Source: an uncultured Lachnospiraceae bacterium
Lineage (GTDB): Bacteria > Bacillota > Clostridia > Lachnospirales > Lachnospiraceae
NCBI GenBank assembly: GCA_948688495.1
Contig: CAPQSW010000039.1
Span: forward strand, 1 to 32,563
Length of the DNA: 32,563 nucleotides
Reading direction: 5' to 3'
Positions 17,710 to 25,527 of the stretch are shown in pieces. Every line of letters begins with the position of its first letter. Positions within the stretch are counted from its first letter, which is position 1. The position numbers were made by a program, and so were the translations under genes. Below the pieces are notes generated by a model that searched no databases, was not told the origin of the DNA, and saw nothing but the letters and a program-made list of their open reading frames with translations.

Positions 17710-19152
17710 ATGGTTACAATTGCACTTTGGAGCTTTGCGGTTTTTATGGCATCGGTTTTTGCAGGGCTTTTGACGGGGATTACACTTACCCCGAAATATA
17801 ATGGAATAATCAGGACTGCCTTTTGGACCTTAGGAGCCATTGTGGGCTATATCATGGCATTTGTAAGCTATTCTATTAATCTTTACAATGACTTGGTGGG
17901 GATATTGGGCCTTTCCGCCCTTGTATGTATTGTGCCGCAGTTTTTGTACAAGGATAGTTGGTCCACAAAGCTCTCCATCTCCCTGATGGGATGTTTGATT
18001 GCAAATGTGAGCACATTTATGTTCTGCGGAACCACCGATACCCTTCTCGGCACGGCGCTGGGTTTTATTCAGGAGAGTCCTTACGATATACCGAACTTGA
18101 TTTTTTTTATCTTGATAAAGATTTTTGTTTATATCGTATTATCAATTTTGTATGCCTTGTTCCTGAAAAAGACCATCCATCGTACCGTCGAGGCAGTAGG
18201 CGGGAAGATGACGGTGTTTCTTCCAGCGCTGTTTATCTCGGTGGTAGGCTTCTATTACATTAATGTTGTGTCAAACCGTGTGGGGATTTATCCCGATAAT
18301 CCGTGGTTCTTTCTGTTGTACATTACCATATGCCTGATATTTGTAGTAGAATTTTGGATGATTTTTTATTCCATCAATCAGAGTGCAAAGACCATGAAGA
18401 CCACGGCAGAGCTTAATGTAGCCACCAATATCCAGAAATCCATGCTGCCCTGTATTTTTCCGGCCTTTCCGGATCGGGAAGAATTTGACGTATATGCGGC
18501 TATGGAGCCTGCCAGGGAAGTGGGCGGCGATTTTTATGATTTTTTTATGGTGGATGAACGACATCTCGCCATTGTGGTGGCAGATGTGTCTGGCAAGGGC
18601 GTCCCGGCGGCGCTGTTCATGGTTATTGGGAAGACGCTGATTAAGGATCATACTCAGCCGGGCAGGGATTTGGGAGAAGTGTTCACAAGAGTAAATGATC
18701 TTTTGTGTGAATCTAACAGCGAGGGGATGTTCATTACCGCTTTTGAGGGTGTACTGGATCTTGTGACGGGGGAGTTTTGGTTCGTAAATGCGGGCCATGA
18801 AATTCCATTTATCTGTAAAAAAAATGGTACATTTGAGCCCTATAAGATACGAGCAGGATTCGTCCTGGCGGGCATGGAGGGCATACAGTACAGATGTGGT
18901 TCCATGCAGCTTGAAGTGGGCGATAAGTTTTTCCAGTATACAGACGGTGTGACGGAGGCCACGAATAAGGATAACGAACTGTATGGTATGGAGCGGCTGG
19001 AAAAAGCGCTCTGTACAAATGCGCTGCTGCCTCCAGCGGAACTGCTTCCTGCCGTAAAAGCGGATATCGACGCGTTTGTAGGGGGTGCAGAGCAGTTTGA
19101 TGATATTACCATGCTCTGTTTTGAGTATAGAAAACAAATGAAGCTTATTTAA
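17710..19152 (+). CDS. Membrane-bound SpoIIE/RsbU-type PP2C serine phosphatase
   Basis: A 480-aa protein. Residues 1 to about 225 contain about seven hydrophobic helices with no recognised extracellular sensor fold. A short helical linker (MKTTAELNVATNIQKSMLP) follows, then the PP2C domain at about 245-480. Metal-binding residues are visible in EVGGDFYDF, VVADVSGKGVPAAL, FFQYTDGVTEA and EQFDDITM. RsbU/SpoIIE phosphatases remove phosphate from STAS antagonists, so the STAS protein encoded upstream of NRPS2 is the natural substrate. The membrane region would make it the input side of the circuit, but the signal is unknown. AAGGAG at 17694-17699 overlaps the NRPS2 stop, and the gap to NRPS2 is 15 bases, so both belong to one operon. 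Confidence 0.92.
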   Translation: MVTIALWSFAVFMASVFAGLLTGITLTPKYNGIIRTAFWTLGAIVGYIMAFVSYSINLYNDLVGILGLSALVCIVPQFLYKDSWSTKLSISLMGCLIANVSTFMFCGTTDTLLGTALGFIQESPYDIPNLIFFILIKIFVYIVLSILYALFLKKTIHRTVEAVGGKMTVFLPALFISVVGFYYINVVSNRVGIYPDNPWFFLLYITICLIFVVEFWMIFYSINQSAKTMKTTAELNVATNIQKSMLPCIFPAFPDREEFDVYAAMEPAREVGGDFYDFFMVDERHLAIVVADVSGKGVPAALFMVIGKTLIKDHTQPGRDLGEVFTRVNDLLCESNSEGMFITAFEGVLDLVTGEFWFVNAGHEIPFICKKNGTFEPYKIRAGFVLAGMEGIQYRCGSMQLEVGDKFFQYTDGVTEATNKDNELYGMERLEKALCTNALLPPAELLPAVKADIDAFVGGAEQFDDITMLCFEYRKQMKLI

Positions 19153-19174
19153 TTATTATAAGAAAGGAGAACGA

Positions 19175-19366
19175 ATGGCAAATTGTGACAATAAAAGGGA
19201 CTGCCCCTGTACGTTTGACTGCCCAAGACATGGGAAGTGCTGCGAGTGCGTAGCGCATCACAGAGATAACGATGAGGGCGTGCCGGGATGTTTCTTTTCC
19301 AAAGAAGCCGAGGCAACTTATGATAGAAGTATTGAAGCATTGTGTCGTGACAAAGGAATTATTTAG
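19175..19366 (+). CDS. Small Cys-rich protein, DUF6485-like
   Basis: A 63-aa protein with Cys-rich pairs: NCDNKRDCPCTFDCPRHGKC then CECVAHH and a later GCFFSKEAEATYDRS. The pattern matches what I know as DUF6485, a small family in Clostridia with no established function; a metal-binding role is plausible from the Cys and His spacing. AAGAAAGGAG lies just before the ATG. It sits 22 bases after the phosphatase gene and 9 bases before the VOC gene with no terminator between, so it may be read from the NRPS2 transcript. A link to peptide synthesis is not shown. Confidence 0.8.
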   Translation: MANCDNKRDCPCTFDCPRHGKCCECVAHHRDNDEGVPGCFFSKEAEATYDRSIEALCRDKGII

Positions 19367-19375
19367 GAGGAAAAG

Positions 19376-19957
19376 ATGAAAAGACCAGTTTTTACAGGAT
19401 TATCGCATGTATGTATTTTTGTTGACAATGTGGAGGAAGCATTTGAGTATTATGAGAGAATATTGGGAGCTGTTCCGAACCAGCACATTCCCCATTGGAA
19501 AAATGAGGGATTTTTTCAGGCAGGCGGATTCATAGAGGAGGCAAAGGAAGCAGAGGTTTCCATTGGGTTTATGGATGTACCTGGAACAAAATTTACCATT
19601 GAGCTGATGTGTTACCACAATCCGAAGGGACGGAGGGAGCCTGTGATTTTCAAGGCAAATGACATCAGCGGTGCAAGGCATGTTGCGCTGAAGGTAGTGA
19701 ATATTGAAGATGCATTCGAGTATATTAAGGCTCAGCCGGACGTGACATTGATCAACACGACAGAAGATTATCGGGTGTATCAGATTAGCGAGACGAAGCC
19801 GTCAGATTTTTATTATTTTGATAAAAACAAGGAGAATGATCCGCAGGCAAAACAGAAGGCGGCAGATATCCTGGGGAACACAAAATATTTTTATTTTATT
19901 GATAAATATGGCCTGCAGTGGGAGTTTGAGCAGGGGCATACAGATATTGGGGATTAA
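19376..19957 (+). CDS. VOC-fold (glyoxalase/dioxygenase superfamily) protein
   Basis: A 193-aa protein with the opening pattern of VOC proteins (LSHVCIFVDNVEEAFEYYERILGA) and a second module (ARHVALKVVNIEDAFEYIKAQ) that ends in YFIDKYGLQWEFEQ. Metal-binding candidates are His in LSHV, Glu in FTIELM, His in ARHV and Glu in WEFEQ. VOC enzymes include glyoxalases, isomerases and resistance proteins, and the exact reaction cannot be told here. AGGAGG precedes the ATG. Its position at the end of the NRPS2 transcript, just before a terminator, leaves open a role in handling reactive carbonyl products, but this is inference. Confidence 0.8.
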   Translation: MKRPVFTGLSHVCIFVDNVEEAFEYYERILGAVPNQHIPHWKNEGFFQAGGFIEEAKEAEVSIGFMDVPGTKFTIELMCYHNPKGRREPVIFKANDISGARHVALKVVNIEDAFEYIKAQPDVTLINTTEDYRVYQISETKPSDFYYFDKNKENDPQAKQKAADILGNTKYFYFIDKYGLQWEFEQGHTDIGD

Positions 19958-19999
19958 CGCCTGACCTGCTTGTTTATGAAATCATAGAGAAGAAATTAT

Positions 20000-20020
20000 A
20001 GGGGCAGGATAACTGCCCCT
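20000..20020 (+). terminator. Rho-independent-type hairpin after the VOC gene
   Basis: Perfect 8-bp stem AGGGGCAG / CTGCCCCT (20000-20007 and 20013-20020) with a 5-base loop GATAA, followed by the short pyrimidine run CTTT. It lies 42 bases after the VOC stop and probably ends the NRPS2 transcript. The T run is short, so efficiency is uncertain. Read on the other strand it could also stop transcripts from the pullulanase side. Confidence 0.65.
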
Positions 20021-20093
20021 CTTTGATATCTAAGTGAATGTTCATTGAAATGATACTTTTTTGGCTTTTTCCCTGTAATGATGCAGATGAGGC

Positions 20094-20204
20094 TTATAAA
20101 CACGTCCCTGTAGTTCCACAGGAATGGTAGTCCTGAGGATCACATCTAAGTTTGCACTCATAACCGGTACAAGAATCCACCCAATCAACTGCCCAGTGCA
20201 CCAT
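20094..20204 (-). CDS. Possible 36-aa Cys-rich peptide downstream of pullulanase
   Basis: An ATG-initiated minus-strand frame of 36 codons, 31 bases after the pullulanase stop and on the same strand. It contains five Cys (SCTGYEC, LRC, HSC, GTC) and no recognised family. A purine-rich GGGAGGGG (20218-20225 on the + strand complement) lies about 13 bases before the ATG, which is longer than ideal. The frame is short enough to be open by chance, so I list it only as a candidate. The rest of 20021-20235 shows nothing else that I recognise. Confidence 0.2.
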   Translation of the reverse strand: MVHWAVDWVDSCTGYECKLRCDPQDYHSCGTTGTCL

Positions 20205-20235
20205 AAAAGTTTACTTACCCCTCCCTAATTGGATG

Positions 20236-23200
20236 CTATTTTTTTATTTTAAAGTTATTAATGGTCTTTTTGACAGTTCTTTTTGTAGTTTTATCTTTAA
20301 CGTATACATACAATGTATATTTCCCGGAGCTTTTGGGCCGCCAGATTACTGTTTTTTTAGAACTGTAATTGCAGATGCGTTTTATTTTTTTCGTACCGGA
20401 TTTTTTGTATTCAAACTTATATTGATACTTTTTCGTTCCCCCCGACGCCTTTACCGTCAGTTTCACTTTTTTTCCTGCCCTGGCTTTTTTACTGGAGGGT
20501 GATGTCTTAAAACTGCTAACCTTAAGTTTGTTATTTACTACGTATTTAGCTATTGTCTTTGTTGCAACGGTTCCTTTTTCATCTTTTGCATATACGGTAA
20601 TGCTGTATTTCCCGGCTTTTTTTGGCTTCCATTTTGCAGATCTGGAAGATGAATAATTCCTAATTACAGTGGAAGAATCTTTTTTTACGGAAAAGCGGTA
20701 TTTAATCACCCCCACGCCGCCTGTTGACTTGACCGAAATGGAAATGTTATCGCCAGTCTGTGCTGTGCCGCTTGCTTTACCTATGGTTACATCCGTGATT
20801 GATAATTTGTCAACTGGTTCTTCTGGCAAAGGATCTTTGCCAGGATTTGTTGGGTCTTTGCCAGGATTTGTCGGGTCTTTGCCAGGATTTGTCGGGTCTT
20901 TGCCAGGTTCTGTTGGGTTCTCCCCAGGTTCCGTCGGGTCTCCACCGCTTTCTTCTCTAACTGTAATGGTTATCGTTCTTGTTGCAGCAGTTCTTCCATC
21001 GCTTGCCGTTAGTTTTATTGTGTACGTGCCTGTGACCGCGTGTCTCCACTGAAACGCGCCTGTAGCCACGTCAAAAGAAGCTCCATTTGGGATTCCTTCT
21101 GCCGTCAATGTTACGGTATCTCCATCGGGATCTGAGGTTTCAACTGTAAATGAGAGGCTTTCATTTGCCAGAACACAAAAAGTTGTGTCGCATGTAATAA
21201 CCGGTGCTTCATTCCTTGCAACGTGATTTTCATCAAATGTATTTTTCGGCACTGCCACCATAACAGATTTTCCCGGCACAATTAAGTTAGAGCCTGATTC
21301 CTTTATTTTTTCCAGACCTGCGTTCGTCCCATCCGCTATAATAACCCAATCGTCGGATCCTGTAAGGGTAATGGTTTCATCAGAGGTTGCATTGTTAATA
21401 AGTACTGCGATTCTGTCCCATTCGCCTGGTACATCGTTCGTTTCATAAAATGCGACCATTCCGGCTTCCTCTTTGCTGATCCATTGTATATTATTATTTG
21501 CAGGCTCCCAATTATCACCGCTTCTTTCCAGGATAGAACAAAAGCCGGAGAATGCTTTGCGGATGCGGATCATGCCCTGATAGTATTCTTGAACATCGGA
21601 ATATGTATTGACTCTGTTCCAATCAATTTTGTTCACGGAATCTTTAGATGAGCAACTGTTATCATCTCCATGTTTTGTTCTGGCAAATTCTTCTCCTGCC
21701 TGCATAAGTACTCCGCCCTTGGATACAAGAACTACACTACCTGCCATTTTATTCATTCGTTTCATATCTTCGTCAACAGACAAGAAGTTTTGTTCAAATC
21801 CTTCTGCCAGTTTATCCCAAAGTGTAAGGTTATCATGGGAAGATACATAGCTCAGGCAGCAGTTTGATGATTTTGACCAGAATGGCCGCCACATGCCCCA
21901 TTCGCCGGAAGTATAGCCGACAGAGCCCATAATTCCGCCGAATACATTGTTGGGCCATTTCTCGTTTGGTTCAAGATACTCACCACTGACATAATTTGTC
22001 TGCACCAGTCCTATCGTTTGGTCAAACTTCTGACCGCCAATTAACGCTTCCGCAATCTGTTCATTATAATACCCGATTCCGTTGTCTAATCTTGATTCGT
22101 TTGCCTTATGTGCGCTGCCCGGCTCGTATGCACCAGTACCAGTCCGGCCTTCTCCATATAACACAATCGTATTCTTGCCAAACTTACTGTCCAGTGCACG
22201 TTTAATCTGATTCATGGTAGTTATATCATGGATTCCCATAAGGTCAAACCGAAAACCGTCCAGATTGTATTCTTCCGCCCAATAGGAAACAGAATCTATC
22301 ATAAACTTACGGAACATGGCGCTTTCACTTCTGGTATCATTGCCATAGCCGGATTGGTCTTTATATGACAAGTCGCTGTTCACCTTATAATAATAGTCCG
22401 GCATAATTTTATTGAAATTAGATTCTTTGGCATCGCAGGTATGGCTATAGGAAACATCCATAATTACCTTTATTCCTGCATCATGCAATGCCTGGATCAT
22501 TTCTTTCATTTCTGTGATGCGGACGTTTCCATCGTATGGGTTACTGGAATAGGAGCCCTCTGGAACATTGTAGTTCTTCGGGTCGTACCCCCAGCTATAA
22601 TTACTTCCAGAGTCGGGGCTGACAATTGCCTCATCTACGGACGCATAATCATACATCGGAAGAATCTGTACATGTGTTACGCCGAGTTCTTTTAAATAAT
22701 TTACGCAGGAGGCTGATACACCTTCCCCATTGACGGTCGTGCTTTCCGTGAATGCTTTATATTTTCCGCGGTTTTGCTGCGACACACCGGAACTTTCATC
22801 AATAGAAAAATCTCTTATATGCGTTTCCCATATGATAGTATCGCTAAGCAGCGTTTCCTCCCTCTGATAATTTTTATCCCAGTGCTCAGGGTTAGTACTG
22901 TCCAAATCTACGACCATAGCCCTGTCGCCATTTACCCCTGCTGCCTTGGCATAGATGTCAACTGCTTCTTCGGTAGTTCCATTTACGGTTACCTTGTATG
23001 TATAATATGTGTTGACGATGTCACCAGTAATTGCTACGCTCCACACACCGTTTTCACCCTTCGTCATCGGTACTTCCTCTATGGCGCTGCCGCCATTGCC
23101 CATCTCATACCTGCAGAGCACAACCGAAGATGCTTCCGGCGACCATACTTTGAATGTGGTCTTCACAGGTGTATAAGTGCATCCCAAATCGTTTCCATTA

Positions 23201-23370
23201 TAAGCATTCTTTGTGTCATAACTGCTGTCAAAGGATCGTTTGGCATATATTTTCCCCTCACCTTCTCCTGCATATATTTTCACAGGCAAAACTGTATTTA
23301 TCGTAGTAGCTGCCAATACACTGGCAAGAAGAAAGCTGAATATTTTTCTGCTAAAACTCTTTTTTCTCAT
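20236..23370 (-). CDS. Secreted type I pullulanase (GH13) with C-terminal Ig-like domains
   Basis: A 1044-aa extracellular enzyme that should cleave alpha-1,6 branches of pullulan, starch or glycogen. It has a signal peptide (about 1-34), then a CBM48-like domain (TTFKVWSPEASSVVLCRY), then the GH13 catalytic domain. The pullulanase signature YSWGYDP lies near residue 258, DGFRFDLMG (nucleophile Asp) near 375, YGEG (acid Glu) near 405, and SSHDN further on. After the barrel come a cadherin/Ig-like domain (about 710-800), a proline-rich repeat linker (808-842) and two homologous lysine-rich beta domains. These tail domains may bind substrate or cell wall. No LPxTG sorting signal is seen. The frame is open up to 23394, but AAGGAGA at 23377-23383 sets the start at ATG 23370, which gives a clean MRKKSFSRK signal-peptide start. 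Confidence 0.93.
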   Translation of the reverse strand: MRKKSFSRKIFSFLLASVLAATTINTVLPVKIYAGEGEGKIYAKRSFDSSYDTKNAYNGNDLGCTYTPVKTTFKVWSPEASSVVLCRYEMGNGGSAIEEVPMTKGENGVWSVAITGDIVNTYYTYKVTVNGTTEEAVDIYAKAAGVNGDRAMVVDLDSTNPEHWDKNYQREETLLSDTIIWETHIRDFSIDESSGVSQQNRGKYKAFTESTTVNGEGVSASCVNYLKELGVTHVQILPMYDYASVDEAIVSPDSGSNYSWGYDPKNYNVPEGSYSSNPYDGNVRITEMKEMIQALHDAGIKVIMDVSYSHTCDAKESNFNKIMPDYYYKVNSDLSYKDQSGYGNDTRSESAMFRKFMIDSVSYWAEEYNLDGFRFDLMGIHDITTMNQIKRALDSKFGKNTIVLYGEGRTGTGAYEPGSAHKANESRLDNGIGYYNEQIAEALIGGQKFDQTIGLVQTNYVSGEYLEPNEKWPNNVFGGIMGSVGYTSGEWGMWRPFWSKSSNCCLSYVSSHDNLTLWDKLAEGFEQNFLSVDEDMKRMNKMAGSVVLVSKGGVLMQAGEEFARTKHGDDNSCSSKDSVNKIDWNRVNTYSDVQEYYQGMIRIRKAFSGFCSILERSGDNWEPANNNIQWISKEEAGMVAFYETNDVPGEWDRIAVLINNATSDETITLTGSDDWVIIADGTNAGLEKIKESGSNLIVPGKSVMVAVPKNTFDENHVARNEAPVITCDTTFCVLANESLSFTVETSDPDGDTVTLTAEGIPNGASFDVATGAFQWRHAVTGTYTIKLTASDGRTAATRTITITVREESGGDPTEPGENPTEPGKDPTNPGKDPTNPGKDPTNPGKDPLPEEPVDKLSITDVTIGKASGTAQTGDNISISVKSTGGVGVIKYRFSVKKDSSTVIRNYSSSRSAKWKPKKAGKYSITVYAKDEKGTVATKTIAKYVVNNKLKVSSFKTSPSSKKARAGKKVKLTVKASGGTKKYQYKFEYKKSGTKKIKRICNYSSKKTVIWRPKSSGKYTLYVYVKDKTTKRTVKKTINNFKIKK
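20840..20944 (-). repeat. Five tandem 21-bp units encoding a PTNPGKD-type linker
   Basis: Units begin at 20840, 20861, 20882, 20903 and 20924. The first three are nearly identical (CCAGGATTTGTCGGGTCTTT type) and the last two have diverged. They encode repeated PT(N/E)PG(K/E)D in the pullulanase linker between the Ig-like domain and the C-terminal repeats. In-frame copy-number variation between strains is likely. Confidence 0.85.
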
Positions 23371-23399
23371 TTTGCGTCTCCTTTCCATTTTCATAATTT

Positions 23400-23429
23400 A
23401 TTATATAGTATGCGTGTATGAATTGTAAA
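23400..23429 (-). promoter_or_regulatory. Candidate sigma-A promoter of the pullulanase gene
   Basis: On the minus strand, TTTACA (23429-23424) and TATAAT (23405-23400) are separated by 18 bases, about 30 bases upstream of the start codon. This gives a short leader that contains the ribosome binding site. It is divergent from the lipoprotein promoter. Confidence 0.6.
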
Positions 23430-23445
23430 GGTTTGTTTCCGCGTG

Positions 23446-23474
23446 TTGAAATATGGCGTTGGATAAAGTATGAT
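23446..23474 (+). promoter_or_regulatory. Candidate sigma-A promoter of the lipoprotein gene
   Basis: TTGAAA (23446-23451) and TATGAT (23469-23474) have an ideal 17-base spacer and lie 32 bases before the start codon. Confidence 0.6.
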
Positions 23475-23506
23475 ATAAAATAAAAATGTATGGGAGGTGC
23501 AGTACA

Positions 23507-23929
23507 ATGGCAAGAAGGATGCCTGTGATGATGGTTTTGGTTATGATGATAATTTTGGCTGGCTGCAGTGGAAAGGGAAACGGAGGCAATGTTGACAATG
23601 TTCAAATCCATGATTGGAAGCCATCTGAACTATATTCAGATGAAGATATTGAGGAGGCGTTTCAAACGGTAAAAGATTATTTTGGAGACGAATTTAATGG
23701 CTGCACATTAACGGATCTTAGTTATCCCGGAGATAACTGCGTGGATGAATTTAAGGAATGGGCAGAACAATATAATGCCGATGAAGCCATTGTGATAGTA
23801 TCTTCTTTTGATGTGGATTCCTCAGGAGGCGATGGATCTCTTGAGCCGGATTCCACTTATGAAGATTGGAACTGGATTCTTACCCGGAATGAAGGGGGAG
23901 ACTGGGTGAATGTGGATCACGGGTATTAG
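23507..23929 (+). CDS. Small secreted lipoprotein of unknown function
   Basis: A 140-aa protein with a Met-rich signal peptide and lipobox (IILAGC, lipidated Cys near residue 20). An acidic mature part follows, with YSDEDIEEAFQTVKDYF, a Gly/Ser/Asp-rich stretch VDSSGGDGSLEPDSTY and a C-terminal WNWILTRNEGGDWVNVDHGY. I have seen similar short lipoproteins in Lachnospiraceae but cannot name a proven function. I chose ATG 23507 over ATG 23486: GGGAGG (23492-23496) precedes it and the signal peptide then starts MARRM. It is divergently transcribed from the pullulanase gene with its own promoter. Confidence 0.85.
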   Translation: MARRMPVMMVLVMMIILAGCSGKGNGGNVDNVQIHDWKPSELYSDEDIEEAFQTVKDYFGDEFNGCTLTDLSYPGDNCVDEFKEWAEQYNADEAIVIVSSFDVDSSGGDGSLEPDSTYEDWNWILTRNEGGDWVNVDHGY

Positions 23930-23945
23930 AACAGCGTATGCTTAG

Positions 23946-24104
23946 TGTCAAAATGCAGAAAGAGCGGGAACAGAGCAGGCAGCGGGAACGAATGTTACCG
24001 GACTGACCGTGAATTATCAGACGAATCCGCTGGGGATTGAGGCAGAGGGGATTCTTATGCTGGGGAATCTGAACCATAAAATCTGGCGGCAGTATCGCCG
24101 TTGA
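23946..24104 (+). pseudogene. Possible glycosidase N-terminal fragment
   Basis: The frame is open for 52 codons without a start codon or ribosome binding site. It contains VTGLTVNYQTNPLGIE, a pattern that resembles the N-terminus of alpha-L-rhamnosidases (GH78), but diverges right afterwards and stops. I read it as a possible decayed fragment between the lipoprotein gene and pyrE. A chance open frame is also possible. The rest of 23930-24150 shows nothing else. Confidence 0.25.
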
Positions 24105-24150
24105 ATTTAAAGGCAAGAGAGATTTGTCTGTTTTGCCATAAGGAAATACA

Positions 24151-24179
24151 TTGAATATTTCAGGTCATCATGGTACAAT
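24151..24179 (+). promoter_or_regulatory. Candidate sigma-A promoter of pyrE
   Basis: TTGAAT (24151-24156) and TACAAT (24174-24179) with a 17-base spacer, about 38 bases upstream of the pyrE start. The leader is short; I see no attenuator hairpin with a T run in it. Confidence 0.55.
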
Positions 24180-24216
24180 ATAGAAAATCTTGGAAACAGG
24201 AGGTCTCAGAATTAGA

Positions 24217-24891
24217 ATGGAAGCGTACAAACAGGAATTTATTGAATTTATGGTAGACTGCCAGGTTTTAAAGTTTGGCGAATTTGTGTTAAAGAGCGGC
24301 AGGAAATCTCCCTTTTTTATGAATGCGGGCGCTTATGTATCAGGTGCACAGCTTAGCAGGCTTGGGGAATATTATGCGAAGGCAATCCATGATAGCTACG
24401 GGGATGATTTTGACGTGCTGTTCGGACCGGCATATAAGGGGATCCCTCTGAGCGTTGCTGCGACAATTGCATACAGCAGCCTCTATGGAAAGGAAATCCG
24501 CTATTGTTCTAACCGTAAGGAGATAAAGGATCATGGGGATACCGGAATTTTGCTTGGAAGTAAGCTGAAGGATGGCGATAAGGTAGTAATTATAGAGGAT
24601 GTGACGACTTCCGGCAAGTCTATGGAGGAGACCGTTCCTATTATCCGTGCCCAGGCAGATATCGAGATTAAGGGGCTGATGGTATCGTTAAACCGCATGG
24701 AACGCGGGAAAGGCGACAAAAGCGCATTGGAGGAAATCAAAGACCTGTATGGATTTGAGACGAATGCGATTGTGACGATGGAAGATGTAGTAGAATATTT
24801 GTATAATAAACCCTATAAAGGAAATATATATATTAATGATGAAATCAAAGCAGCCATTGACAATTATTATGCCGAGTATGGAGTGAAATAG
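24217..24891 (+). CDS. pyrE: Orotate phosphoribosyltransferase
   Basis: A 224-aa cytosolic enzyme that joins orotate and PRPP to give orotidine 5'-phosphate in pyrimidine synthesis. The PRPP-binding motif VVIIEDVTTSGKSMEE is near residue 125-140. Substrate-binding features FGEFVLKSGRKSPFFMN and FGPAYKGIPL are also clear. Length fits the family. I chose ATG 24217, where the family's MExYKQEF start begins; AGGAGG at 24199-24204 is about 12 bases upstream, somewhat long. No other pyr gene is next to it here, so it appears to have its own promoter. Confidence 0.95.
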   Translation: MEAYKQEFIEFMVDCQVLKFGEFVLKSGRKSPFFMNAGAYVSGAQLSRLGEYYAKAIHDSYGDDFDVLFGPAYKGIPLSVAATIAYSSLYGKEIRYCSNRKEIKDHGDTGILLGSKLKDGDKVVIIEDVTTSGKSMEETVPIIRAQADIEIKGLMVSLNRMERGKGDKSALEEIKDLYGFETNAIVTMEDVVEYLYNKPYKGNIYINDEIKAAIDNYYAEYGVK

Positions 24892-24900
24892 GAGATGGAT

Positions 24901-25047
24901 ATGGAGAGAACATATAAGACTATGACAGTTGCAGGAGCCGGGAATATCGCGATTGGTGTTGTCGTTTTGGTATGCGGCATTGTGTGCGGGATTCTTACGA
25001 TAAGTGGAGCCAGGATGTTGAAGAGGAAATCAGACATTATTTTTTAA
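24901..25047 (+). CDS. 48-aa single-helix membrane protein after pyrE
   Basis: A small protein with a Thr/Gly-rich start (MTVAGAGNIAIGV) and one long hydrophobic segment (about residues 16-36), ending in KRKSDIIF. AGGAG at 24890-24894 overlaps the pyrE stop and lies 6 bases before ATG 24901. I have seen proteins of this pattern after pyrE in other Lachnospiraceae. The function is unknown. Confidence 0.65.
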   Translation: MERTYKTMTVAGAGNIAIGVVVLVCGIVCGILTISGARMLKRKSDIIF

Positions 25048-25058
25048 GGAATGGGAAG

Positions 25059-25527
25059 TTGAAGAAGGATTACAGGAAAATACTCCGAATATGCAGTAAA
25101 GCCATGTTCGGAGTGTATATTATTTTTTTAACTTATTTTTTATTTTTTGCGGAAAGTACCGGTCGTACCTTTGAGAGCAGGTCTTACCATTATAACCTGG
25201 AATTGTTCAAGGAAATCGGCCGTTTTATAAAATACCGTCATGTACTTGGGGCGCGGGCTGTGACGCTGAAATGTTGTCGCTTTTTTTCCCTTTGGATTCT
25301 TTTTGCCGATTCTGCACCCCAAATGCAGGTCGCTTCTTTATACAACATTTTTTAGTTTTGAGTTCAGCCTTATCGTGGAGACCATTCAGTTGGTATCAAA
25401 AGTGGGAAGCTTTGATGTGGATGATCTGCTGCTTAATACAATTGGCGGCGCTTTGGGCTGCCTGATTTTTCTGTACATGAATCGGATGAGGAGAAGATAT
25501 GAGACGAAGGAGAAAGAACGCATATAA
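25059..25527 (+). pseudogene. VanZ-like membrane protein, frameshifted
   Basis: The first part (from a likely TTG start at 25059 with AAGGA just upstream) reads VYIIFLTYFLFFAESTGR...LFKEIGRFIKYR...GARAVTL, typical of VanZ-like proteins. Near 25270 the similarity moves to another frame, NVVAFFPFGFFLPIL...LIVETIQLVSKVGSFDVDDLLLNTIGGALG, ending at 25525-25527. Family members carry several more residues (for example a NxxGN segment) at the junction, so a small out-of-frame deletion is the simplest explanation. The in-frame reading of the first part runs to 25355 as nonsense. VanZ-like proteins are multi-helix membrane proteins; some give low-level teicoplanin resistance, most are uncharacterised. 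Confidence 0.75.

Noticed and set aside
933..19957. A sigma factor, response regulator or classical DNA-binding regulator inside the NRPS locus
   Set aside because: I looked for one as the target of the partner-switching proteins and found none among the encoded proteins.
20840..20944. Tandem 21-bp repeats as a CRISPR array
   Set aside because: The units are directly adjacent with no spacers, and they encode an in-frame protein linker.
20669..21052. Plus-strand 127-codon frame with repeated LPGFVGS
   Set aside because: It is the antisense of the pullulanase Pro-rich repeat linker; the repeat alone explains the pattern.
22774..23421. Plus-strand 215-codon frame opposite the pullulanase N-terminus
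   Set aside because: It has no ribosome binding site or family resemblance, and the opposite strand carries clear signal peptide, CBM48 and GH13 sequence.
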